Assembly (NCBI RefSeq): GCF_002090155.1
Contig: NZ_BBRM01000003.1
Coordinates: 1 to 64,000 of the forward strand
Direction: 5' to 3'
DNA: 64,000 nt
Source: Demequina sp. NBRC 110056
GTDB lineage: Bacteria > Actinomycetota > Actinomycetes > Actinomycetales > Demequinaceae
Numbering within the stretch: position 1 is the first letter of the stretch; every line of letters begins with the position of its first letter. The position numbers and the translations under genes are program-made. Below the pieces are notes generated by a model. That model had not been told where the DNA came from. It worked only from the letters and a program-made list of their open reading frames with translations, and made no database searches. Shown here piece after piece: positions 1 to 8,137 of the stretch.

Positions 1-516
1 GCGTTTGCCACTGTTGTGCCGGCCGGTCTTCTTGCCGACCTTGCGCCAGCCTCCACCGTCGGGGATCCGACCGAGCTTCTTGATGTCGACATGCACGAGT
101 TCGCCCGGGGTGTCCTTGACGTAGTGGACGGGCTTGGGCTTGCGCACCGCCAGCCCGGTGGCCTGGTCCAGGTGATGCAGCAGCGGCATCCGATAGCGGG
201 CCAGCACCCGCCCCACGGTCGAGCGGGGGATCCCCAGGTGATAGCTGATGCGGTGGGGACCCCAACGGCGGTTGAACCGCAGTGCAATGATGCGTCGCTC
301 GCGCCTGGACGACAACCGGCCCGGACAATGGCCGGGCCGCGACGACCGGTCAATCAGTGCCAGCCCGGCACGATACCTGCCAGCCCACCGCGACGCGGTG
401 GCCGGTGACACCTGGAACCGTTCAGCCGCTCGCCGCACCGTCCAATGGTCATCGACGATCAGTGAAGCAAGCCTGCGACGCCCCTCGGGCGTCAAGGGAG
501 CGTTAGCGTGGGTCAC
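1..516 (-). CDS. IS481 family transposase, N-terminal part (cut by window edge)
   Basis: DDE-type transposase that would move the insertion sequence it lies in. Reading leftwards from a GTG at 516, the protein begins MTHANAPLTPEGRRRLASLI, followed by a helix-turn-helix region (AAERFQVSPATASRW), a second HTH-like block (RWGPHRISYHLGIPRSTVGRVL) and the start of the catalytic core (GELVHVDIKKLGRIPDGGGW), where the D of VHVD is the expected first catalytic aspartate. These blocks are typical of actinobacterial IS481 transposases. The frame is open to base 1, about 172 residues; the rest of the DDE domain lies outside the window, so intactness cannot be judged. The gene faces away from the window interior. 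Confidence 0.9.
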   Translation of the reverse strand, partial: MTHANAPLTPEGRRRLASLIVDDHWTVRRAAERFQVSPATASRWAGRYRAGLALIDRSSRPGHCPGRLSSRRERRIIALRFNRRWGPHRISYHLGIPRSTVGRVLARYRMPLLHHLDQATGLAVRKPKPVHYVKDTPGELVHVDIKKLGRIPDGGGWRKVGKKTGRHNSGKR

Positions 517-600
517 GAAGGCCTCCGTGGAACGAAGTGAGTGTGGTAACCCACATCGTCCCGGAGGTCTTCGCTTACTTCACGCGTTCACAACCTCCCA
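1..600 (-). mobile_element. Insertion sequence of the IS481 family, one end
   Basis: The transposase start at 516 is followed outward by about 80 non-coding bases and a terminus near 585-600 that, read outward-in, is TGGGAGGTTGTGAACGCG. A small hairpin, TGTGG-TAAC-CCACA, lies at 542-555 between the gene and the end. The other end is outside the window, so terminal inverted repeats and target duplication cannot be verified, and the exact boundary is an estimate. Confidence 0.65.
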
Positions 601-611
601 GGGAAGAACAC

Positions 612-1442
612 CTAGGAGATGCCCCAGGACTCAAGGGTCTCCTGGCCGATGACCTCCGGTCCGATGAACGCGACCGCGTCGAGCGTCCAGTGCGCGAGGA
701 TGAGGGGCCCGAGCCTGCCCGTGCGGTGGAACCACCATGCGAACACGATGCCCATGACGACGTTGCCGAGCGCCATCGGCCACCCCTGATAGAGGTGGTA
801 GCAGCCGCGGAGCAGGGCCGATGCGGCGATCGCCGCCCACGGCGACCACCGCAGGTCCTTGAGCCGGGTGACGAGATACCCGACCGCGATGGTCTCCTCC
901 ATGACGCCAGCGACGGCCGCGGAGAACAGCAGGATGGTCGCCGTCCACCACGCGTCGGGCAGGCCCGAGGTGTCCACGCGGACCGTCTGGCCGATCGCGC
1001 GTCCGACGGCGTACAGGACCAGGCCGGGGATGCCGATGCAGGCGGCGAGCAGCACGCCGGAGCCGAGGTCCTTGAACCAGGCGCGGCCCGGGCCGGTGAG
1101 CCCCAGGCGCCGCAGGGCGCTCTTGCCACCGGCGCTCAGCAGGTACAGCACCAGCGCGACCGGCATCAGCAGGTAGAGCTGGCGCACGACCTGGAACGCG
1201 AGGTCGACGTAGTCGATCTCGGAGCGCGACGGGTTGATGGTGGTGACCTGGTTGCCGATGGCCGGCTCGGCGAGGTAGCGCTCGACGAGGCGCAGCGCCG
1301 CGGTGATGGCGTAGTAGCCAAGCGACAGGCCCAGCACGATGACGATCTCCGCGCGCGGGCGGCGACGGCTCGGCGTCGCGACGGTGGCGTCGGCGGGGCC
1401 CGCGGGCTCGGGAGCGTCGTCGGTACGGGGGCGGTCGTCCAT
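612..1442 (-). CDS. CPBP family intramembrane glutamic endopeptidase
   Basis: Multi-pass membrane protein of the CAAX/CPBP (Abi) family, 276 residues. After a polar N-terminus of about 30 residues there are several hydrophobic segments (for example IVIVLGLSLGYYAI and LYLLMPVALVLYLL). The family motifs are present in the actinobacterial variant form: EETIAVGYLVTRL instead of the usual EExxxR, then LLRGCYHLYQG and HWTLDA, supplying the conserved glutamates and histidines. The natural substrate is unknown. The start is ATG at 1442 because a TAGGGT -10 hexamer (complement of 1452-1457) sits just upstream; a GTG at 1448 is the alternative. The stop lies only about 12 bases from the insertion sequence end, so the element landed immediately downstream or slightly altered the C-terminus. 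Confidence 0.85.
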   Translation of the reverse strand: MDDRPRTDDAPEPAGPADATVATPSRRRPRAEIVIVLGLSLGYYAITAALRLVERYLAEPAIGNQVTTINPSRSEIDYVDLAFQVVRQLYLLMPVALVLYLLSAGGKSALRRLGLTGPGRAWFKDLGSGVLLAACIGIPGLVLYAVGRAIGQTVRVDTSGLPDAWWTATILLFSAAVAGVMEETIAVGYLVTRLKDLRWSPWAAIAASALLRGCYHLYQGWPMALGNVVMGIVFAWWFHRTGRLGPLILAHWTLDAVAFIGPEVIGQETLESWGIS

Positions 1443-1451
1443 GATCACGCC

Positions 1452-1457
1452 ACCCTA
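1452..1457 (-). promoter_or_regulatory. Probable -10 element (TAGGGT) of the CPBP protease gene
   Basis: TAGGGT on the minus strand, nine bases before the ATG at 1442, fits the actinobacterial TANNNT -10 with a very short or absent leader. Confidence 0.45.
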
Positions 1458-1591
1458 ACGATCCACCGCGCCGTCCCGTCCCCACCTCCCTCACCTCCGG
1501 CTCTCTGCAGGACGAGAATCTGCTCCCCAACGATCTGCCCCACCGCCCGCGTTGTGTGGGCGAGAATGCCAGCGAGGTGAGGGAGGCGCGC

Positions 1592-2134
1592 GTGGCGCGA
1601 TGGGAGCCGGTGCTCGACGCGGTGATGCGCGAGCGTGGCGCGAGGCTGCTGGCCTACGCGCGCCTGCTCACGGGCGACGACGCCGAGGCGCAGGACGTGC
1701 TCCAGGACGCGTTGGTGCGCAGCTTCTCCCGCGGACGCGCCTTCGACGACGTCAACCGTGCGGAGGCCTACGTACGTCGCGCGATCCCGACGGTGTTCAT
1801 CGACCGCCTGCGCAAGCGCGACGCCGCGGCGCGCGCCCACCGGCGCACCCGCGACCCCGAGCCGCATCGGCCCGACACGGCCGCGGTCCTCGACGTGCGC
1901 GACGCCCTGACCCGGCTCGCGCCTCGCGAGCGTGCGTGCATGGTGCTGCGCTTCTACGACGACCTGACCGTGCCCGCGATCGCCGCCCACCTGGGGCTCG
2001 CCGAGGGGACGGTCAAGCGCTACCTGGCAGACGCATCGGCCCGCATGGCCGTGCTGCTCGACACCCACGCCGATTGGGACGGCGACCACACCTCGGTGCC
2101 CGTGGAGGCGCCGGCGCAGAAGGGAGCACGATGA
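1592..2134 (+). CDS. ECF RNA polymerase sigma factor, SigE-like family
   Basis: Alternative sigma factor of about 180 residues. Region 2 is LLAYARLLTGDDAEAQDVLQ through the RAEAYVRRAI and FIDRLRKRD segment; region 4 is LTRLAPRERACMVLRFYDDL followed by an HTH (TVPAIAAHLGLAEGTVKRYL). The GTG at 1592 is preferred over the longer frame from 1556 because GGGAGG at 1581-1586 is correctly spaced. The stop overlaps the next ATG (ATGATGA), so the two are translationally coupled; that partner is a single-pass membrane protein, the normal setting of a sigma/anti-sigma pair. The target regulon cannot be inferred. Confidence 0.88.
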   Translation: MARWEPVLDAVMRERGARLLAYARLLTGDDAEAQDVLQDALVRSFSRGRAFDDVNRAEAYVRRAIPTVFIDRLRKRDAAARAHRRTRDPEPHRPDTAAVLDVRDALTRLAPRERACMVLRFYDDLTVPAIAAHLGLAEGTVKRYLADASARMAVLLDTHADWDGDHTSVPVEAPAQKGAR

Positions 2135-3468
2135 TGGACGATCTGCGCGATCTGATGAGGGCCACGGTGACGGCCGATGCGGCTGCCACCAGGGGCGACG
2201 ACCTCGCCGACGCTCTGGGCGGCGCGGTGCGCGGCCGGGTCCGCCGGCGCCGTGCGGCTCGGGCGGCCGGCATCGGCTCGATGGCGGCGGTGTCCGTGGG
2301 CGCGGTGGCGTTCGGCGCCGCCAAGGTCCCCACGCTGGTGGCGGAGCCGATCAGCGGAGGCCTCGTGCCGAGCGCGGGCGAGTGCGTCGACGGCTACTTC
2401 GCCGTCTCCGGCGCGGAGCTGTATGGCGCGTACGCGCCGGTCCCGGGAGCGTCCCCCACCACCCACGGCATCGACATCTCGGAGGTGCGCGCGGGCGAGA
2501 CGTGGGTCATCTACGACGACGTCGCGCAGCAGCCGGCGGCTGAGTTCACGGTCCTGCCGGGCGGCAACGTCGAAGTCATCGAGACCAGCGGGGTGACCTA
2601 CGAGATCGCGCCCAATGATGAGGGCCTCTACGTCTTCGAGGCGCCCGGCGGAGGATGGGTGACCTTCGAGGCGGGCTCCGACGTGGCGTTCGGCTTCGCC
2701 GGCGAGGCGCCCGAGCCCACCGAGATCTCGGCCTCCACCGAGGCGACCGCCCCGGGCACGGGCGTGCTGTGCGTCCCCACCACCACCCTCGAGGAGCGTC
2801 CCGACCTGGCGTCGACCGAGACCGCTCCGAAGCCGTCCGCCCTCGCGACGGCGAGCCCACCCGAGCGCGACCCTTCTCCCGCGCCGAGCGCGAGCATCGC
2901 GGCTGCGACCGCGACGACCCCGTACCAGTGCGGCTTCGCGTTCCCGAGCACGGCGCACGGCACCGGTCAGTGGCGCATCACGGGCACCGAGTGGCTCACC
3001 GCTGACGAGGCGGCGCAGGCTCTGACGGACAGCTTCGGCAGCGTCGACGCCGTGTGGGTCGGCGAGATTCGTCAGGACGTTCTCAGGATCGACGTCGACG
3101 GCACCCTGCTCACGGGCGGAGTTCCAGGGGAATCAGGGACGTTCGAGCCGGGGACGGGCGACTCCCTGCTCACGAGTCACGCGCCGTTCGAGTCCACGTC
3201 GATCTCCGTCGTCGGGGTGCGTTGGGGCGAGGTGGTGACGACTACCGACCCGCAGTACCCCGAGCGTCAGAAGGGGCTCATCGTCGACCGCGACGAGTCG
3301 GGCGCGGCGGCGCACGCGTGGCTCTTCGACCTCAGGGACCTGCAGGACTGCCCCGGCGAGGAACCCGAGAGCTTCGACCTCTACGCGGTGAGCGCGGCCG
3401 CAGCGGTGGACGCCGACGGCACGGTCACGGGACCGGTCTACTCGTGGCAGCGGATCGAGGGACCGTAG
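2131..3468 (+). CDS. Single-pass membrane protein coupled to the sigma factor, possible anti-sigma factor
   Basis: 445-residue protein with a cytoplasmic N-terminus of about 45 residues rich in Arg, one membrane segment near residues 48-66 (IGSMAAVSVGAVAFGAA) and a large extracytoplasmic part. The outer part has a Pro/Ser/Thr-rich linker around residues 230-260 and four or so cysteines. No zinc-binding HxxxCxxC motif is visible, so it is not a ZAS-type anti-sigma factor. Assignment as regulator of the sigma factor rests on the four-base overlap and topology only. The stop is part of a TAGCCT that probably serves as the -10 of the next gene. Confidence 0.65.
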   Translation: MMDDLRDLMRATVTADAAATRGDDLADALGGAVRGRVRRRRAARAAGIGSMAAVSVGAVAFGAAKVPTLVAEPISGGLVPSAGECVDGYFAVSGAELYGAYAPVPGASPTTHGIDISEVRAGETWVIYDDVAQQPAAEFTVLPGGNVEVIETSGVTYEIAPNDEGLYVFEAPGGGWVTFEAGSDVAFGFAGEAPEPTEISASTEATAPGTGVLCVPTTTLEERPDLASTETAPKPSALATASPPERDPSPAPSASIAAATATTPYQCGFAFPSTAHGTGQWRITGTEWLTADEAAQALTDSFGSVDAVWVGEIRQDVLRIDVDGTLLTGGVPGESGTFEPGTGDSLLTSHAPFESTSISVVGVRWGEVVTTTDPQYPERQKGLIVDRDESGAAAHAWLFDLRDLQDCPGEEPESFDLYAVSAAAAVDADGTVTGPVYSWQRIEGP

Positions 3469-3471
3469 CCT
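3466..3471 (+). promoter_or_regulatory. Probable -10 element (TAGCCT) of the MOSC gene
   Basis: TAGCCT ends seven bases before the ATG at 3479; its TAG is also the stop codon of the upstream gene. Spacing fits a leaderless transcript. Confidence 0.55.
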
Positions 3472-3478
3472 GGAGGCC

Positions 3479-4159
3479 ATGACCTCCGTCGTGTCGATCC
3501 GCCGCTATCCCGTGAAGTCGATGGGAGGCGAGTCGCTTGCCTCCGTCGAGGTGGACGCACGCGGCCTGGTGGGCGACCGCGCGTACGCGGTGCGCGACCA
3601 CGACTCCCGTCTCGCGTCGGGCAAGAACACCAAGCGCATGGTGCGCCGCGACGGGATCTTCGCGTTCCGTGCGGCCACCCAGGCCGAGGGCGTCGTCGTC
3701 ACCGGGCCCGGCGGGCGGCACGCGGTCGTGGGCGCGCCCCACCTCGACGCGTGGCTGTCCGATGCGCTCGCGGCCGACGTCGCCGTCGCCCCCGAGACTG
3801 ACGTGCCGCACTTCGACGATGGCGCGATCTCGCTCATCGGCACCGCGACGCTCGCCTGGTGCGAGCGCGAGCTCGGCGTCGATGCGGATGCCCGGCGGCT
3901 GCGCGCGAACCTCGTCGTCGAGACGACCGAGCCCTTCGAGGAGGAGGGCTGGGAAGGCGAGGTGCGCATCGGCTCTGCTGTGCTGAGGACCGCGGGGCGC
4001 ATCGAGCGCTGCCGCACCATCGACCTCGCTCAGGACGGGGTCGACACCACGACGAAGTGGCTCAAGGCGCTCGGCGCGGAGCGAGACCTGCGCGTCGCGG
4101 TCTACCTGGACGTGGTGACGCCTGGCCAGATCGCGGTGGGGGACCCGGTCCTCACCTGA
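3479..4159 (+). CDS. MOSC domain-containing protein
   Basis: 226-residue protein with an N-terminal MOSC beta-barrel (VVSIRRYPVKSMGGESL, then RGLVGDRAYAVRD) and a C-terminal MOSC domain including RLRANLVVET and RIERCRTIDL. The cysteine in ERCRTID is the residue that carries sulfur or coordinates molybdenum in this superfamily (mARC and YiiM relatives). A role in reduction or transfer using molybdenum cofactor is likely from the family, but no cofactor genes are nearby. The ATG at 3479 is the first codon after a TAGCCT -10 hexamer, so the mRNA is probably leaderless. Confidence 0.88.
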   Translation: MTSVVSIRRYPVKSMGGESLASVEVDARGLVGDRAYAVRDHDSRLASGKNTKRMVRRDGIFAFRAATQAEGVVVTGPGGRHAVVGAPHLDAWLSDALAADVAVAPETDVPHFDDGAISLIGTATLAWCERELGVDADARRLRANLVVETTEPFEEEGWEGEVRIGSAVLRTAGRIERCRTIDLAQDGVDTTTKWLKALGAERDLRVAVYLDVVTPGQIAVGDPVLT

Positions 4160-4172
4160 TCGCGAGCCCTGT

Positions 4173-4220
4173 GAGGTGCTGAGTGCACGGAAACGGCCCC
4201 GAGCGTGCCGTCAGCACCTC
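4173..4220. terminator. Long imperfect hairpin between convergent genes
   Basis: GAGGTGCTGA (4173-4182) pairs perfectly with TCAGCACCTC (4211-4220), and GCACG/CGTGC extends the stem after a two-base mismatch. It lies just after the MOSC stop and faces purB, so a bidirectional terminator role is plausible, although there is no T-run. Confidence 0.5.
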
Positions 4221-4260
4221 GTAGGAGCTGCCCGTAGGTCTGGCGGCACCGATGCTCGCG

Positions 4261-4315
4261 CTGGAAGGCACTGAGTGCCGTTTTCCCGCCGAAACCGGCA
4301 CCCAATGCCTTCCAG
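4261..4315. repeat. Second long inverted repeat between the MOSC gene and purB
   Basis: CTGGAAGGCA (4261-4270) is the exact complement of TGCCTTCCAG (4306-4315); the pairing continues inward imperfectly (TGAGTGCCG against CGGCACCCA). Total about 55 bases. It may act with the hairpin at 4173 as the terminator for purB. Confidence 0.55.
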
Positions 4316-4360
4316 GATGCCCGCGACGGGCCGATGCGCGGTCTGGCTCGGGAGGCGCGT

Positions 4361-5794
4361 TCAGCTGAGGTAGTCGCGCACCAGGGACTCGGCGAGACCC
4401 ACGTACGTGCCGGGGGTGAGTGCCGCGAGCCGCTCCTTGGTCTCGTCGGGCAGCTCGAGCTCGCCGACGAAGGCCCGGATCGCTGCGGCATCGATGACGT
4501 GACCGCGGGTGAGGTCCTTGAGGCGCTCGTACGGGTTCTCCATGCCGGGGACGCCGGCGAGGGCGGCGGCGCGCATCGCGGACTGGATGGGCTCGGCGAG
4601 CACCTCCCACGACGCGTCGAGGTCGGCCGCGAGCGCCGCCTCGTTCACCGACAGCGCGCCGAGGCCGCGGCGGACGTTGTCGATCGCGAGCAGCGAGTGG
4701 CCGAACGCGACGCCGATGTTGCGCTGCGACGTCGAGTCCGTGAGGTCCCGCTGGAGGCGCGACGTGACGAGCGTGGCGCCCAGGGTGTCGAACAGCGCCG
4801 CCGAGATCTCGAGGTTCGCCTCGGCGTTCTCGAAGCGGATGGGGTTGATCTTGTGCGGCATCGCGGAGGAGCCGATCGCGCCGGCGACCGCAGCCTGCGC
4901 GAAGTAGCCCAGCGAGATGTAGGTCCACACATCCGTCGCCAAATTATGCAGAATGCGACCGAAGCGCGCGACGTCGGCGTAGAGCTCGGCCTGCCAGTCG
5001 TGGCTCTCGATCTGGGTGGTGAGCGGGTTCCACGTCAGGCCCAGTCCCTCGACGAACGTCCGCGACGCCGTCACCCAGTCGGTGCCGGGCACGGCGGCGG
5101 TGTGAGCGCCGAAGGTGCCGGTCGCGCCGTTGATCTTGCCCAGATACTCCTGCGCGCGCACGCGCGCGAGCTGGCGGCGGAGGCGGTGCGCGAGCACCGC
5201 GAGCTCCTTGCCCAGGGTGGTGGGGGTGGCGGTCTGGCCGTGGGTGCGCGACAGCATCGGCACGCCGGCCGTGGCCTGGGCGAGCTCCGCGATCTGCGCA
5301 GCGAGCGCCTCGGCGGCCGGTAGCCACACCTGCTCGACGGCGCCCTTGACCATGAGCGCGTAGGACAGGTTGTTGATGTCCTCGGAGGTGCACGCGAAGT
5401 GCACGAGCTCCGCGAGCGGCTCGAGGGTGCTGCCCTCGATGCGGCGCTTGATGTAGTACTCGACGGCCTTGACGTCGTGGACGGTGACCTTCTCGATCGC
5501 GGCATGCTCGCGGATGCCGTCGGCGTCGAAGTCTCGCGGGATGGCGCGCAGCAGGTCGGTCTCCGCGGCCGTCAGCTCGCGTGCGCCCGGCACGGCGGCG
5601 GTGGCGCACAGGTGGATGAACCACTCGACCTCGACGTGGAGGCGAGCGCGGTTGAGCGCCGGCTCCGACAGGTGGTCCACGAGGGCCGATGCGGCGGCCC
5701 GGTAGCGGCCGTCGAGCGGTCCGAGCGCCACGGCGGGCTCGAGCGCGGCGAACGAGGTCATGGAGGCGGGGTCCCAGGCGGTCACGGCGCCCAT
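4361..5794 (-). CDS. purB: Adenylosuccinate lyase
   Basis: Catalyses two steps of purine synthesis: SAICAR to AICAR plus fumarate, and adenylosuccinate to AMP. The 477-residue protein shows the PurB signatures LGPLDGRYR, HDVKAVEYYIK, FACTSEDINNLSYA, SRTHGQTATPTTLGKE and the fumarase-superfamily signature GSSAMPHKINPIRFENAEAN. ATG 5794 has a purine-rich GGGGGCGTGGAAC upstream; an internal ATG at 5761 gives a start closer to E. coli PurB and cannot be excluded. purA, the preceding step in AMP synthesis, begins at 63816, so the two are not in one operon. Confidence 0.96.
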   Translation of the reverse strand: MGAVTAWDPASMTSFAALEPAVALGPLDGRYRAAASALVDHLSEPALNRARLHVEVEWFIHLCATAAVPGARELTAAETDLLRAIPRDFDADGIREHAAIEKVTVHDVKAVEYYIKRRIEGSTLEPLAELVHFACTSEDINNLSYALMVKGAVEQVWLPAAEALAAQIAELAQATAGVPMLSRTHGQTATPTTLGKELAVLAHRLRRQLARVRAQEYLGKINGATGTFGAHTAAVPGTDWVTASRTFVEGLGLTWNPLTTQIESHDWQAELYADVARFGRILHNLATDVWTYISLGYFAQAAVAGAIGSSAMPHKINPIRFENAEANLEISAALFDTLGATLVTSRLQRDLTDSTSQRNIGVAFGHSLLAIDNVRRGLGALSVNEAALAADLDASWEVLAEPIQSAMRAAALAGVPGMENPYERLKDLTRGHVIDAAAIRAFVGELELPDETKERLAALTPGTYVGLAESLVRDYLS

Positions 5795-5876
5795 TGTTCC
5801 ACGCCCCCAGGGCGCTCGCGGGTGGGCGTCGTCCACAGCGGCGCCGCCGTCAGCGACGGAGCTCGGAGCGCCTTCC

Positions 5877-5882
5877 TAGCGT
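5877..5882 (+). promoter_or_regulatory. Probable -10 element (TAGCGT)
   Basis: TAGCGT ends six bases before the ATG at 5889, the spacing expected for a leaderless transcript of the two-gene unit 5889-7711. Confidence 0.55.
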
Positions 5883-5888
5883 CGAGCC

Positions 5889-6152
5889 ATGACCGAGCCC
5901 GCGCCTCTCGCCGCCCCGATCCTGTACCTGCCGGTGCACCACCTCGCCCAGGCGGAGGCCTGCGTGGCCGATGCGCGCGCGGCCCTTGCGCGGGCGTCCG
6001 AGGTGACCTGGGTCTCGGCGGTCGGCGACCGGTATCGCGCCGAGCTCGCCCACCTCGAGGCGCGCGTGCACGCGCTCGCCGCCGCGATCGACCACGCCCG
6101 CGACCGGCTCACGCGCGCCCGCTGGGCGGCTCACGCGCACGGACAGCTGTGA
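5889..6152 (+). CDS. Small helical protein, WXG100/ESX-like character
   Basis: 87 residues, almost entirely predictable as two long helices rich in Ala, Arg and Glu, with a central tryptophan block EVTWVSAVGDRYRAELAHLE. The size, helical hairpin and W followed by a small residue resemble actinobacterial type VII secretion substrates or their chaperone-like partners, but the strict WXG motif is absent (WVS). The TGA overlaps the GTG of the following hydrolase gene by four bases (GTGA), so the two are coupled. Function is not established. Confidence 0.6.
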   Translation: MTEPAPLAAPILYLPVHHLAQAEACVADARAALARASEVTWVSAVGDRYRAELAHLEARVHALAAAIDHARDRLTRARWAAHAHGQL

Positions 6153-7711
6153 CCCAGCCCGACATCAGCGACGCGCCCCTGCGCCTCAACGTCTACGGCG
6201 GCGCGGGCGGCACGCAGGCCGTCACGGAGGACCTCAAGGCGGCCTCCCGCGTCCTCGGCGCATCCTCGGAGGACCTCGTCGAGGCAGGCCGCGCCCTGCT
6301 GCTCGCAGCCCTCGCGTTCGAGGACGCGCACCGGCTCGCGCTGCCCGAGGTCGCGCCGCACGTGTGGGACGCCCGCGAGGCCGCGGTCGAGGCGCGCGAC
6401 GGCCCGCACGGGGCGGCGGTCCTCGCGCGGGAGGCGGAGGAGATCGGCGTCCGCGTCGGCGAGGTCGCCCGCATCCTCCTCGAGCGCGAGGACGCGGCCC
6501 GTTCCCACGTCCCGACCTTCGTGCACCTGGCCTGGACGCTGCGCGACGCCGTCGACACTCGGGTGTGGGTCACGCGCTCGGCGGCCGCGCTCGCCTGGAG
6601 CGCGAGCCCCCTCGGCATCATCGCCGGCGCGGTGGGCACGGACCCCGTGCGCGAGGCGCTCGCGCCCGACGACCCGGTCCCGACGGCGGGCTACTTCCAC
6701 AAGAACGTCACCGAGCTGCTCGCCGTCACCCTGCGCCGGCGCGGGTGGTACGAGCCGATGCGCGAGCGCCTACGCGCCCTCACCCGGTGGGTCGACCACC
6801 TCGCCGGCGAGCCCGACCTCGTGGGCGTCGAGCCTCGCCCGCGCCCCGACGCCGACCCCGTGCGCTCGCTGGCGGACCTCGGCACCCTGCTCGCCGAGCT
6901 CGACGCGATCCACCCCCGCGAGGTCGCGGTCGACCGCGTGGTGCAGGCCGACGGCACGCTGGCGTGGATCGTCACCATCCCCGGCACCGCGGACACCGTG
7001 GGGGCCAACCCCGAGGAGTTCGACATCGAGGCGAACGTCGCGGCCGTGGCGGGTGACCCCTCGGAGGCCGGCGACGTGGTCCTGGCGGCCATGGCCGAGG
7101 CGGGCATCGCCCCGGGCGAGCCGGTGATGCTCGCAGGCCACTCCCAGGGCGGCATGCTCGCGGCCGACATCGCGCTCGCCGCGTCCGAGACGGGCAGGTA
7201 CGACGTGAGGTCCGTGCTCACGATCGGTGCCCCAGCGGCGGCGATCGGCCACGCTCCGGACGTCCAGTACCTCCACCTCGAGAACGCGCCCGACCCGACG
7301 CCCGGCGCCGACGGCGCGCTCAACCCCCTCGGGCCCCACGTCACCGTGGTCGCCTTCGACAGCCGGGCCACCGAGGACCGCGCTCTCGCCGAGCGGTCCC
7401 GCACGATCGTCGGGGCGCACCACGCGACCACCTACGCCGCGGCGCTCGCGGCTGCCGACCGCCACCGCAGCGCGTCGCTGACCCACTGGAAGCAGCAGTC
7501 CGCGCCGTTCCTGTCAGGCGAGTCGACACGCACCCATTACGGGCAGCTGCACGAGCCCGCCGGAGGTCCCCCGGCCGGCGCCGGAGCGACGGCCTCAGCG
7601 GCGCAGCAGGTCGAGCCGTGCCGACCCGCGGGAGCCGTGGGCTCGCGCACCGCGGACCTGCCGCGGCTGGCCGAGCCTAGTCTCGGCGGGATCCCACCAG
7701 CGCGCCCATGA
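6149..7711 (+). CDS. Alpha/beta hydrolase fused to a helical N-terminal region
   Basis: 520 residues. The first 220 or so are helical and Ala/Glu-rich; the C-terminal half contains a lipase/esterase-type nucleophile elbow MLAGHSQGGML, with the serine as nucleophile, preceded by a beta-strand region WIVTIPGTADT. Candidate acid and histidine follow near PDPTPGADG and VGAHHATTY. The arrangement of a small helical protein followed by a long helical protein with a serine hydrolase domain is common in Micrococcales and recalls type VII secretion-linked hydrolases. Substrate is unknown. The last 35 bases overlap the end of the convergent holin-like gene. Confidence 0.7.
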   Translation: MTQPDISDAPLRLNVYGGAGGTQAVTEDLKAASRVLGASSEDLVEAGRALLLAALAFEDAHRLALPEVAPHVWDAREAAVEARDGPHGAAVLAREAEEIGVRVGEVARILLEREDAARSHVPTFVHLAWTLRDAVDTRVWVTRSAAALAWSASPLGIIAGAVGTDPVREALAPDDPVPTAGYFHKNVTELLAVTLRRRGWYEPMRERLRALTRWVDHLAGEPDLVGVEPRPRPDADPVRSLADLGTLLAELDAIHPREVAVDRVVQADGTLAWIVTIPGTADTVGANPEEFDIEANVAAVAGDPSEAGDVVLAAMAEAGIAPGEPVMLAGHSQGGMLAADIALAASETGRYDVRSVLTIGAPAAAIGHAPDVQYLHLENAPDPTPGADGALNPLGPHVTVVAFDSRATEDRALAERSRTIVGAHHATTYAAALAAADRHRSASLTHWKQQSAPFLSGESTRTHYGQLHEPAGGPPAGAGATASAAQQVEPCRPAGAVGSRTADLPRLAEPSLGGIPPARP

Positions 7712-8063
7712 TCGCCGTGGCGATCGAGATGACGAGCGCGGCGAAGAGGGTCTGCCAGAAGCCACCGATCGACAGGTTGACGAAGTCGACCTGCTCCGAG
7801 ATCCACGCGGTGAGCCACAGGATGAACCAGTTGATCACCAGGGCGAACAGGCCCAGCGTCAGGATCGTGATGGGAAGCGCCAACACCTTCAGCACCGGCT
7901 TGACGATCGCGTTGAGCAGCGCGACGACGGCGCCGAGCGCCAGGAACGCGAGGACGCGCGTCCACCACTCCGCCTCGCCGCCGGTGACGGCCAGCTCGAG
8001 CGGCAGGAGCGTCGCGATCCAGATGGCCACGGCGGACACGATGACGTTGAGCAGGAACTTCAT
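7677..8063 (-). CDS. Phage holin family (superfamily IV, YvlD-like) membrane protein
   Basis: 128 residues with four hydrophobic segments (for example MKFLLNVIVSAVAIWIATLL, VLAFLALGAVVALLNAIVKP and LTLGLFALVINWFILWL) and the conserved NAIVKPVLK and LPITILTLGLF blocks of the four-TM family found in many free-living bacteria outside prophages. There are no phage genes nearby, so this is a housekeeping membrane protein of unknown role. It converges on the hydrolase gene and overlaps it tail to tail. Confidence 0.85.
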   Translation of the reverse strand: MKFLLNVIVSAVAIWIATLLPLELAVTGGEAEWWTRVLAFLALGAVVALLNAIVKPVLKVLALPITILTLGLFALVINWFILWLTAWISEQVDFVNLSIGGFWQTLFAALVISIATAIMGALVGSRRD

Positions 8064-8137
8064 GGCGAGCAGTCTTCCACAACGCCGCGTGGCCCCGAAG
8101 GTGCCGGACGGCCGCGGCACCTGCCATCCTTGGGTGC

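Noticed and set aside
1552..3468. A 638-codon frame joining part of the sigma factor gene with the membrane protein
   Set aside because: The region before 2131 is out of frame with the sigma factor; the overlap ATGATGA gives the normal gene boundary.
7677..8063. Prophage remnant suggested by the holin family name
   Set aside because: The YvlD-like family is widespread outside phages and no other phage gene is nearby.
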